A stretch of DNA of 64,000 nt from Entoloma clypeatum. Its lineage: Eukaryota > Basidiomycota > Agaricomycetes > Agaricales > Entolomataceae. The position numbers and the translations under genes are program-made. The stretch is from NCBI GenBank assembly GCA_963565915.1, contig OY751493.1:930001-994000 (forward strand). The letters run 5' to 3'. Below are positions 42,699 to 52,026 of the stretch, piece by piece. Within the stretch, counting starts at the first letter, position 1. Every line of letters begins with the position of its first letter. The notes beneath the pieces are model-generated. The model was not told the DNA's origin. It saw nothing but the letters and a program-made list of their open reading frames with translations, and did no database searches.

Positions 42699-43195
42699 CT
42701 ACTGGGTCTTGGCCTTTTTGGCTGGTGGACCGTCATCCTCCGACTCATCCTCCGGCTCTCCCTCCGGCTCCTCTTTCTCCGCTTGCATTTCCACAAGCTC
42801 CCCGTCTGCCAGCTCCTTGTCCTTCCCCTTGTCCTTTTCCTTGTCCTCTTCCTCTCCTTCTTCCTCTTCTCCGTCCTCTGGCCCTGACTCTGGAGCCACT
42901 GCCTCCAGCAAGAAGTTCTGGTAGGCGAGGTGGTTGTTTAAAATTTGCAGCTGCTGGAGCAGCGCACAACTGACCATCACCAACTGCTCTTCCTTCTCCA
43001 CCAGAGCCTCCTGGAGCTCCCAGAGCTCCTCTGCGACCCCTGCCCTGCAGCAGCCTTTTGCCCCGCTCAGACCCGTGACCTCCGCAATAACCTCCTCTGT
43101 CTTTCCCCATTTCCACTTCGCCCGCATCTTACCGGCCTTCAGGCAAACCCGTTTGCCGTCTTTGCACCGCTGGCATGTGGTGCCTTTCAGGTAGT
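42699..43195 (-). pseudogene. Fragment of a Zn-cluster-like, coiled-coil protein gene
   Basis: The - strand frame is open from about 43195 (VDYLKGTTCQRCKDGKRVCLKAG) to the stop at 42699. CQRCKDGKRVC has the C-x2-C-x6-C spacing of half a fungal Zn2Cys6 cluster. It is followed by a Glu/Leu-rich helical region (EELWELQEALVEKEEQLVM), an acidic region and a basic end (PPAKKAKTQ). The upstream side meets a stop at the border with the repeat structure, so the gene is cut. Similar small proteins often accompany TEs in mushroom genomes; no function is assigned. Confidence 0.5.
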
Positions 43196-43359
43196 CAACC
43201 TACACTGTATTGTAATTTACGGTCCAGCGAAGGCATACAGTGTATGGTAAATTACGGAAGCAGCAAATTTGCTACAGCACCAGCAAATTTACCACGGCAA
43301 ACAGCGAAATAATAATGTCACCAGCGAAAGAAAAATGTCGCCGGCAACAACATCCAACA

Positions 43360-43890
43360 GATCGGCAAATAATTCACCAGCAAAAGACACCACGGCAAAA
43401 AACCGGCAAAGGACCAGCGACAATCCGGCGACACGGCGACAGGCCATCGGCGAATTGATGACCCATCGGCAAAAGCGAGCCTTGAGTGCCGGCAACACTG
43501 CAAATGAAAAGAACGATGCTAATGACAGAGTGGCGAATAATTCACCGGCGAGAGACACCACAGCAAAAAACCGGCAAAAGACTGGCCACAAATCGGCGAC
43601 AGGCCATCGGCGAATGAATGGGCCACCGGCGAAACCAAGTCTTGAGGGCCGGCGACACTGCAAATTAAAAGAATGATGCTAACAACAGATCGGCATATCA
43701 TTGACTGGCCAAAGACACCATGGTAAAAAACCGGCCAAAGACCAGCAACAAACCGGCGACACGGTGACAGGCCATCGGTGAATTGATGACCCATCGGCGA
43801 AAGCGAGCCTTGAGTGTCGGCAACACTCCATATACAAAGAACAATGCTAACAACAGATCGGCGAATAATTCACCGGCGAAAGATGCACGT
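43360..43890 (+). repeat. Left tandem array, about three 160-170 bp units
   Basis: The landmark CTTGAG recurs near 43481, 43641 and 43810. Units differ by 10-20% and contain many CGGCGA words. ORFs across the array are repeat by-products. Confidence 0.75.
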
Positions 43891-44094
43891 GGGATTCTGA
43901 GACATATTTTGGACAAAGTCTTATCTCCAGTCTTCCACATGGCATGGATTCTCTTGGAACTTTTTGTATCAAGTAGATGTACATCTGATACACCCTATAC
44001 AACCATCTATAGATTTATTGACCATACAATAATTATGGATACATAGACATTTTTGATGTGCAAGTTGTCTGATACTTTTTAACACCTACAGTGC

Positions 44095-44299
44095 CTCACA
44101 AAACTGATTCAATGTTTGTTGCTTTTTGAATACCTTCAAGATAACTCTGCAAAGAATACCAATTGAATTAAACCTTTGGTATATAACTGAAAGCCCTACT
44201 TCAGGGCTTTCAGAATATAAAGGAATCATATGATTTAGATCAGAATCCATGGAGATATGATTAAATTAAATCAGCAACTCATTGAATCAGTTTTGTGAG
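44095..44299 (+). repeat. Left palindromic end of the Tc1 element
   Basis: CTCACAAAACTGATTCAATG at 44095-44114 recurs in inverted orientation at 44280-44299. Between them is a perfect hairpin (CTGAAAGCCCT, loop ACTTC, AGGGCTTTCAG) at 44187-44213. The right end mirrors this with 20-mers at 45497-45516 and 45682-45701. Confidence 0.85.
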
Positions 44300-44450
44300 T
44301 ACCTATAGCAATTATCAGAATCAAATGCTTCACTGGTTGTATGGTAACCAGTTGTCATGACTTACTGATGGAACTTGAATAGAACCCTGATGGGTTGTCA
44401 AGGAAAGTTGTATAAGAAGAATCCAACCTCAACAGCCTCCATAATTAATC

Positions 44451-45467
44451 ATGCGCCCTATCTCCTCTTCCCACAAGAAAAACATTCTTTCTCTGGCCTC
44501 CAATGGTCACTCCACTTGTCATATTGCCTCTAACCTGGGTGTCAGCCAACCAACTGTCTCCAGAGTGCTTCAGAATCTTCTTCCTCATTGCAATCTCTCT
44601 TCTGGTGGTCGTCCATCCAAGCTTTCTCCCACCAACACACAAAACATACTTTCACAAATCACCTCAGAAAGAGCCTCCAATGCTGTGCAGGCTACCAAAC
44701 ACATCAACACTGTCATCTCCAATCCTGTCTCCCCAGAAACTGTGAGAAGGGTTCTCAGAAAACATGAATTCAAGGCTGTAACAAAGAAGAAAAGACCTTT
44801 CTTAAAGGCCATACATCGGAAGAGGCGGTTGGCATTTGCTATGAAGCACAGGGAATGGACAGTGGAGGACTGGAAGAGGGTCATTTGGTCAGATGAGACC
44901 AAAATCAACAGGTTTGGGTCAGATGGCAAGGAATGGGTCTGGAAAAAGAAGGGTGAGGGGCTTATTGAAAGAGAGGTTCAGGGCACAGTCAAGTTTGGGG
45001 GAGGAAATATTATGGTTTGGGGTTGTATGGGTTGGGAAGGTGTGGGGAGACTTGCAGAGGTTGAGGGGAGGATGGATGCTGATCAGTATGTGTCCATTTT
45101 GGAGGACAATTTGCTGCCCAGCATGGAGGAGAGTGGAATCTCTGAAGAGGAGATCATTTTTCAGCAGGACAATGACCCCAAGCACACCTCCAAGAAGGCC
45201 AAAAAATGGATGGACAGCAAGAATATTGCTCTGCTGGATTGGCCTGCACAGTCCCCAGACCTCAATCCTATTGAACACCTCTGGGTTCATATTAAAAGAA
45301 AGTTGAATGAATATCCAACACCATCCAAGGGAGTCTGGGAGATTTGGGACAGAGCAGCAGAGGTGTGGAATAATATAGAGCCAGAAGTGTGTCAAAACCT
45401 GATAGACAGTATGCCAAGAAGGGTAGAGGCAGTAATCAAAGCTAAGGGGGGTAATACCAAGTACTAA
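44451..45467 (+). CDS. Tc1-family DD34E transposase, 338 aa, intact
   Basis: Cut-and-paste transposase. The N-terminal paired-type helix-turn-helix region includes HIASNLGVSQPTVSRVL (about 24-41), and a second DNA-binding region runs to about 115. The catalytic triad is D in VIWSDETKIN (about 149), D in FQQDNDPKHTS (about 240) and E in SPDLNPIEHLW, with 34 residues between the last two. A Gly-rich box (FGGGNIMVWGCM) is present. Length is normal for the family, and there are no stops or frameshifts. With matching ends and TA duplications it could be active. Confidence 0.95.
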   Translation: MRPISSSHKKNILSLASNGHSTCHIASNLGVSQPTVSRVLQNLLPHCNLSSGGRPSKLSPTNTQNILSQITSERASNAVQATKHINTVISNPVSPETVRRVLRKHEFKAVTKKKRPFLKAIHRKRRLAFAMKHREWTVEDWKRVIWSDETKINRFGSDGKEWVWKKKGEGLIEREVQGTVKFGGGNIMVWGCMGWEGVGRLAEVEGRMDADQYVSILEDNLLPSMEESGISEEEIIFQQDNDPKHTSKKAKKWMDSKNIALLDWPAQSPDLNPIEHLWVHIKRKLNEYPTPSKGVWEIWDRAAEVWNNIEPEVCQNLIDSMPRRVEAVIKAKGGNTKY

Positions 45468-45709
45468 AGTATAAAATACTGTATTTATTGTACATACTCA
45501 CAAAACTGATTCAATGAGTCCCTGGAGTAATTTGATCATATATTGATCATTTTTTATGGAAATTACATAATTATTGCAGATTCCGAGAGTCCTGAAGCAG
45601 GGCTTTTAACCAGGTACCAATACCTTCTTTTCATTGGCATTATTTGCAAAGTTATTTTGAAGGTATTCACAAAGTAGCAAACATTGAATCAGTTTTGTGA
45701 GGCACTGTA

Positions 45710-46089
45710 TCTATACATCACACCATTTACTATTGATGCGTTGAGACCTACTCACACTAGAGAATAGCCATACACAGGTGCCCGGATTGCACCACAGGCA
45801 TAAAATGATGATCTGTGCCAAAGATGAGGACATACATTTCAGCTTTTTTCACCATATTCTATCTCTACTATGGTATCCGCATATCTTTATTCATATCCTC
45901 ACATAATTGGGAATGAACCTCCAGATGGTTCTGTGGTGGGGAGAGACTTTCTACGGTGTATTAGAACAAATATACCGGTAAGCTTCACTTTCAACTGTGT
46001 CTACAGCTTTGCCGGCACTGCACACATGCCCTAGATAACCGTTGAGATGGTGACTCATTGACCAGCAAAAGAACATTGTCGCCACAGCC
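45710..46089. other. Spacer right of the Tc1 element, no gene seen
   Basis: Continuation of the foldback spacer interrupted by Tc1. No ORF or repeat recognised. Confidence 0.4.
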
Positions 46090-46757
46090 AGTTTTTTGCT
46101 GTGGTGTCTTTCGCCAGTGAATTATTTGCTGATCTGTTATTAGCATTGTTTTCTATTATTTGGTTCACACCATAGGACCTCTATAACTTTAAATCTGTGG
46201 CTAATTTTCTTAAAATAAATACCTACTTGATGAGACAACATGCTCCCCTACTCATCTGATATAGTAGCAAACATTGCTTGTTCCTGTGTAGATATAATGA
46301 GGAGATGTGCAATATCTTTTGACATGTTTGATGGGTGTGTGTTGCACATCATCCAACATTCGCCAGTTTTTCGCCGGTTTTTTGCCATGGTGTCTGTCAC
46401 CAGTGAATTATTCGCTGATCTGTTGTTAGCATTGTTCTTTGTATATGGAGTGTGGCCGACACTCAAGGCTCGCTGTCGCCGGTGAGTCACCACTTTGCCG
46501 ATGGCCTGTTGCCGTGTTGCCGGTCTTTCGCCGGTTTTTGGCTGTGGTGTCTTTCGCTGGTGAATTATTTGCCGATCTATTGTTAGCATTGTTCTTTGTA
46601 TATGGAGTGTTGCCGGCACTCAAGGCTCGCTTTTGCCGATGGGTCATCAATTCGCCGATGGCCTGTCGCCGGTCTTTGGCCAGTTTTTTGCCATGGTGTC
46701 TTTGGCCAGTCAATGATATGCTGATCTGTCGTTAGCATCATTCTTTTCATTTGCAGT
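46090..46757 (-). repeat. Right tandem array, inverted relative to the left one
   Basis: The landmark CTCAAGGCTCGC lies near 46462 and 46619. Units repeat TTCGCTGGTGAATTATT, GATCTGTTGTTAGCATTG and TGGCCTGTCGCCGG. The array ends at the insertion site of element G. Confidence 0.75.
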
Positions 46758-47200
46758 TGTTGAGAATACATTCTAGACGGATGTCTCGACAGTCAATCAC
46801 ATGTCTATAAACATGTGTATTCCCATATGGAGTTACATATGGAAGTGTTCTAGACTTAGAACAATCTAGACTCGCTCTAGATCCCTGACTCATTAGATAT
46901 GTGTCAGACGTGCATAACATATGTCATGTTATGTCACATCATGTGCTTGTCACACTATGTGACTATAAGTCACATATTACCATATACGTGAGTTTATGGT
47001 TCTGCGACAGAACTCAGTTTGTACTTGTTTGTACATGGTCTGTGCGCATTCTTGTAGGTATAAATACTCGATGTATCTGTATCTGCAATAACAGGACTCT
47101 TACCAAGTACCTTCATCACTCAAGCTCTTCTCGCTCTTCTTGCCTCCAATGTGAGTATCTTACCCAGGCTTCCCTGCGTATGTAGGTGTGCTGTTCTATA
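46758..47200 (+). repeat. 5' LTR of element G
   Basis: 443 bp, starts TGTTGAGAATAC and ends TTCTATA, so the ends are TG..TA instead of TG..CA. TATAAATA at 47059-47066. Confidence 0.93.
47059..47066 (+). promoter_or_regulatory. TATA box in the element G LTR
   Basis: TATAAATA, about 135 bp before the LTR end; the same sequence is at 58722-58729 in the 3' LTR. Confidence 0.6.
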
Positions 47201-47213
47201 GGTTATGGGCCCC
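47201..47213 (+). promoter_or_regulatory. Primer binding site of element G (initiator tRNA-Met half type)
   Basis: GGTTATGGGCCCC follows the LTR without a gap and is identical to the primer site of copia copy B, although the LTRs are unrelated. Confidence 0.7.
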
Positions 47214-47312
47214 GGATTGCCCAGTACAGTCTGCGCACTCTAACGGAGTTGCTGCGACTGTCTAGCCTGTTAGATACTAACCTGGCCTAGCCAGTGAGCG
47301 CGAGTCTTAAAA

Positions 47313-47815
47313 GTGCCCTTTGGGCTGCTACCGCCTCTTTAGCTAGTAGCATAGACTAGTCTAAGTTAGTTATCTGGTTTGATACTCGGAGGTTCCAGAC
47401 TAGTGAGCGCCCTTTGGGCTGCACCTAGTTCTGATGTCCAAGGACTAGCAAAGCGCCCCTAGGGCTGCATCTAGTTCTTGATCTAGACTAGGGCCTTTTA
47501 TGGCCTATGTCTATATTTGGACATTTTGTATAAGCCTGTGGCTTGAGCGCCTTGATAGGCGGCCGCCACACCCCTGTGAAAAACCCTCTCTTGTATCTGC
47601 GCCTTCATTTGGCTGCGATCTAGATTTGGGGTTTTCTCACGCTGTGTCATGTCCTGTCTGGCATTTGGTTTCAAAACCAAATCGAGTATATCTCGATGTG
47701 CTGACATTCGGACATCACGATTCTCAGGAACTTTCTGTTCCTTGAACCCTTTTTTCGTCGATCGATCTTGATCCGTTGCACCCTGTACCTGATGAAAGCA
47801 CCCTTTCCGGGTTGC
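47313..47815 (+). repeat. Bulged-hairpin motif cluster 1 (leader of element G)
   Basis: Six copies of GCGCC-loop-GGCTGC or close variants: 47313-47328 (GTGCC), 47407-47422, 47453-47468, 47547-47563 (GGCGGC), 47599-47616, and 47798-47815 (GCACC..GGTTGC, a paired G-C to A-U change). All lie between the primer site and the gag start. Confidence 0.75.
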
Positions 47816-48480
47816 CTCAGGGACTTCCCATTTTTATCATGGTTGCACGATCTCAGATTTGATGCTGACTTAAAATCGTTCCTAGATGAAAGGATCTTGC
47901 ATCTGCTTCCACTATGGTTTCATTCAAGCAAACCATTGGTCACACCATGACATCCGCGTTATTCAGCGTGATGATGGTTTCCACAGACGACACCTCTGTA
48001 CTCTGGATTGCATGGTCACACCACGCATCCGGAAGGTGAAAGTCACGCAGCTGCGATACGGACGGCATGCACGCCATGTCTGTACTCGCAAATGTGGAAA
48101 GAAAAAAGCAGTATGTGTCCCCATCTACATTCTCTTCACTCGTTGAACTATGACTCTAGGATCCCTGGGCGCCACGCCCGAGTAACATCCGGAGAGCTCG
48201 AACGAGGGACTTACCGTCCCCCTTCAATCATAGTGACGATGAAGAAAGGAGAATCACACCCGAGGTTACACCCGGGGTAATAAAGATGGAGCAATCGCCT
48301 GATCTATAGGCGACCGTCTTTATGTAAATACCACAGCATTGTGACTCTTAGTCACATAAAATAAAGGCTATTACATAAAACTCTCTCTGACATGTGTCAC
48401 AAACAATTCAGACAATACCTCTTATCGGTTCAAATTGGTCTTGAATATTTGCTGACCACTGTTTCTTTTTAGAAACAAAC

Positions 48481-49344
48481 ATGTCTTCAATCACTTCTTT
48501 GATTGCTGTTCCCGTTCTTGACGGCACAAACTACCCTGAGTGGGCGAACAACATGTGTTCGTTCCTTAGATCTCAGGATTTGTGGCAAATTGTTGATGGT
48601 GCTGAAAAGCGACCCTTGATGTCTGCTAACCTTACAAGGAAAGCCCATACAACTAAAGTCAAGGCATGGAACATTAGGGATCAAATGGCTTTAGCCAATA
48701 TTCGACTTCGTGTCGACCCGTCGATCAAACTCACCAAAAATATGTCTTCTGAGACTTGGTTTGAGTTGAAGAATAGGTTCGGACGAGCTGTTTATAAAAC
48801 AGTTCTGTCTGACATTCGTGCTGCATTGTCCTTCAAGCTTTCTATGAAGCGACAACCTGCAACCGAGATTGATTATCTTGATAAAATCTTTGATCATCTC
48901 GGTGCACATCATTCTATTTCTCCATCGACTCGGGCCCTAATGCTTCTATCTGCCCTCCCGTCTCCTGATTGGGATGACTTTGCCATAGAAACCCTTCTTT
49001 ACAATGATGATCTCACCTATGATAAGGTTCGAGAATTGATTGTTGAAACATACAATCATCATCGTGTTGATCCTGTTCCCGATTTGTCACTTGAGGATTA
49101 CCTTTACGGCATAGGTATCTCCTATGATCCTCAACCGACATCGTGCGATGTTTTTCATCAGCCGTTTCGGAACTTATGGAAAAAGAAGTCTTTCTTATCT
49201 GCACCAACAGACCCTGGTGCTCTGCGCTACTCTAGCTGTGTCGCCGGTCTGGTGCATGATGCCGTCATAACAGAACAATGCAAGGGTCCACCCGTCGACA
49301 ATTATGACATAGCGTTTCCACGCCTGGACCTTATAACAGCATGA
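48481..49344 (+). CDS. Gag protein of element G, 287 aa
   Basis: Copia-type Gag. It starts MSSITSLIAVPVLDGTNYPEWANNM, the same arrangement as in copia copies B and C (FDGIDYRSWAEKM), then SQDLWQIVDGAEKRP, WFELKNRFGR, an all-helical capsid-like body (IRAALSFKLSM, YLDKIFDHLG, LLSALPSPDWDDF) and a short unrelated tail. There is no zinc knuckle and no protease active site before the stop. The ORF is intact while the rest of the element is non-coding, which suggests the Gag is used, probably to package the element's own RNA. The start is the first ATG of the frame (AAACAAACATGTC). Confidence 0.85.
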   Translation: MSSITSLIAVPVLDGTNYPEWANNMCSFLRSQDLWQIVDGAEKRPLMSANLTRKAHTTKVKAWNIRDQMALANIRLRVDPSIKLTKNMSSETWFELKNRFGRAVYKTVLSDIRAALSFKLSMKRQPATEIDYLDKIFDHLGAHHSISPSTRALMLLSALPSPDWDDFAIETLLYNDDLTYDKVRELIVETYNHHRVDPVPDLSLEDYLYGIGISYDPQPTSCDVFHQPFRNLWKKKSFLSAPTDPGALRYSSCVAGLVHDAVITEQCKGPPVDNYDIAFPRLDLITA

Positions 49345-51638
49345 TCATTGTGTAGAACGATTGTATTTTCTTTCTTTGCAATCAATACATTGATTTGCAA
49401 TGTGTTCATATTTTGAACGAAAGAAAGAGAGATTTAAAAATGCAAATGCATTTTATGTTCAAATAACTTATATCCAATCTGGAATAATTCCAAAAAGTTG
49501 GATGTGCCGTTGAGCCACCTACTATAAAGGAAACAGCTTAATAAGCTTGTTAAAAAGACTGCGCGAGTCATTAATTTGTCTTTCTGCTGCGTCTGTCTTT
49601 CCTTTTCAGGAATTTATATTCCACCTTATATTGGATAAGACAAAAAATGATTTCAAAGCATTTAAAAAGTAATATTGTATTCGTGCGCTATGGCATTTGC
49701 ATAACACTTTTTCTGCGCCTTGACAGGCTGCGATAGTGTTCAAAAAATTGTCATTCTGGCTGCCAATATATAATACTTTATTATGCGAAGAAGAGTTTTT
49801 CAACCCTTCAACCTAAATCGATTCAAATTGGTCTAGCCAACCAATCTTGTTCCTCCACTCTTTCACCAAAAAGTAGTGATGATTTGGGGCAATGCAAAGC
49901 TTCTTATCTGAACTCTCCATTTCTTGCATGGGAATGATCTCTGATGCATCTTGCGCCTTTTAGGCTGGCATTGCATTTTGACTTATAAGGCATCTGCGCT
50001 TTAATCAAGCAGCGATGGCCTTGTCACAGAATCATATAGGGATGACCGTGATGGTACACACCCTATGGCAAAAATGGATATAGTCAAAAAATCAGATTGT
50101 ATCACAGCTTACAAATATTGCTGGAATAAATCGCCTGAGAGTAATTACCTCAGCATAACTTGGAGAGTAATTCCTCCGCAGTTTGCGATTAATTTTTCTG
50201 CATGAATTTCTGGTTTCCCAACCAAGTTCTGCATCTATTTCAGTATATGCTCTTTGAAAGCCAAAGATACATGGGAAATGATTGCCATACTTGACTGTGA
50301 AAGGGGGAGAATATAGAGAAGCATTTTAATGGCAGCATTCTGCGCTATTTGCTTTGCGATACCATTGCTAGAAAACTGATCTTTGATCTTTTGATCTCAC
50401 CATCAGATGCATTGCTTCGTATACAACACTCTATAGGTTGAACCATTAAAGGAGCGCCGTGACCGCTGCATACTTATCAAATGGTCAACTTGAACAAAAG
50501 AAAAAGCTTATCCCAGCTTATACCCCTATGATTTCTCACCTAGAAACGATGAATTCTGGATAAAAGAGAATATCATATGAATCGATCCGTTAGTCTTATC
50601 AGACTATTGTTGGGTTCTATTCCCAAGTATATCTTCTATGATTACTTGATGAAGCATCTTAATTGATGACTTACTAATAATGCATTAATTTGCATTATAT
50701 GGTTCTTGGAATACCAAGATTACTATTGTTTGCATGAAACACATCAGAGTGCTTGTTACACTCTTAAGATTTGGATCAACCCATCATCTGATCTGCGCCT
50801 TGTTTTGGCTGCGACAATGATCTGGTTCTTGCATTGAGTAGAGCGCCTGTGTTGGCTGCCTCCTTTGACAAACAAGACCAAATAACACCCTCACGCGTTA
50901 TTGTTGTATCATGCAACAAACATAGTAAATCTGTGTTGATGTCTTAGAGTGGATTCTCTATTGACCTCTGAACATAAATCGGTTGTTCACCAACATAAAG
51001 TATTACCAACTACAAAGAACTACATCGCAAGTCATTTATTTGACTATAATCTGCAATATTGCTTGCACATCATCACATATAACAGTTGGCTTGATTGTCT
51101 ATAAAATCTGTAAAATGTACTCCATGGAATTGGTTTTCAGGGGGAGATAGTTCATTCTCTGTTAATCCTAAAACAATCCACATGATGTTTGCTTGTCTAG
51201 CCTTTGCATAACAATGTGCGCCCCTTTGGGCTTGCCACAGTTACTAGGCTTGATTATATCTGCGCTCAAATAATGGCTGCAATATCAATCATTGCGATTA
51301 TATTTTGCAATAGCTTGGATAGTACGTCAGACGATATGGGAAACGATGGCGAAACTACCAGCTGTCTCAGATATTATATTCTGAAGACTCGACGTCCACT
51401 ATGACGATAAACTGGACCCTACTCCGGAACAGAGCATAAACTATCACAGTGGACTCTGAACCTAACTAGTTCATCCACATCCCTGAAGTCTGGAGTATTA
51501 CACTCGACTCAGATGACATTATCTATAAGCACACCTTAAGTGTTGCCATGATAATATTACATACTCAGGATAAAGGCACCCTTGTCTAAAAATCCATGGT
51601 TGTTAGCGCCTTGTTTGGCAGCTTCCCAGAGTATTAAT
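49345..51638 (+). other. Non-coding body of element G, first part, with hairpin motif cluster 2
   Basis: No ORF with protein character in 2.3 kb. Hairpin motif copies: 49715-49731, 49953-49969 (GGCTGGC variant), 49996-50013 (GCGCT..AGCAGC), 50454-50469 (CGCTGC variant), 50795-50812, 50843-50859, 51218-51235 (GGCTTGC variant), 51262-51280 and 51606-51622 (GGCAGC). The surrounding sequence is AT-rich, which makes these GC-rich motifs stand out. Confidence 0.7.
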
Positions 51639-51948
51639 TGTTGAAGTTCCACCTGGGCGCTAGCCACAGGTGTACTGAGCAACATAGCTACAGTGGAAGT
51701 ACTCTACGATACCGCTATGGTCACTTACATGGTTTGGAGGGGGTAAGGCTAGTGAGAGCGGTTGAGGCTGGTGAGAGCGATGGAGCTGGTTAAGAGTCAA
51801 GAGACAACTTATTGATATTGACAGTTTCCTGGTCTTATATACCGTACTACTGTTTGTACCAACCAAACAAGTATGTAATGAAGATATGTAAAGGTCACGT
51901 GATGTAATCTAATCTAATCTAATCTACGTGATGGGAAAAGTTTCAACA
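51639..51948 (-). repeat. 3' LTR of copia copy C
   Basis: 310 bp; G-run purine tract (C-run on the + strand) adjoins at 51949-51955. Confidence 0.96.
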
Positions 51949-52026
51949 CCCCCCCATATTTAGTACATACTTCTAAATACATCTTACTTTTTCCCACATA
52001 TATATATATAGGTACTTTTGTTTCGC

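Larger units (their letters stand above)
44087..45709 (+). mobile_element. Intact Tc1/mariner element with TA target duplication
   Basis: The element spans 44089-45707 (1619 bp), starts CAGTGCCTCAC and ends GTGAGGCACTG, with TA on each side. The terminal inverted repeats match for about 60 bp with few changes. It encodes a full transposase. Confidence 0.93.
43198..46757. mobile_element. Foldback-type structure: inverted tandem arrays around a Tc1 insertion
   Basis: The left arm (to about 43890) carries units of about 160-170 bp with the landmarks CACCGGCGAAAGACACCA, GGCCATCGGCGAATTGATG and CGAGCCTTGAGTGCCGG. The right arm (about 46090-46757) carries the same units in inverted orientation at about 157 bp spacing. 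The spacer holds the Tc1 element plus about 200 bp on its left and 380 bp on its right with no ORF. A CAGTGTATGG at 43238 looks hAT-like, but no matching right terminus was found, so the ends are uncertain. Confidence 0.55.

Noticed and set aside
43238..43275. CAGTGTATGG as a hAT left terminus paired with the hAT end at 60437
   Set aside because: The right end reads CAGTGTTGTTACTG in reverse complement, which agrees only in the first six bases, and the 8 bp flanks do not match.
43360..43890. Regular repeats resembling a CRISPR array
   Set aside because: The units are 157-170 bp, diverged, without a constant short repeat and unique spacers, and the genome is eukaryotic. They are a tandem and inverted repeat structure.
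46900..47185. 94 aa ORF found identically in both LTRs of element G
   Set aside because: It spans the promoter and TATA box of the LTR, and its identity in both places follows from the LTRs being identical. No protein features.
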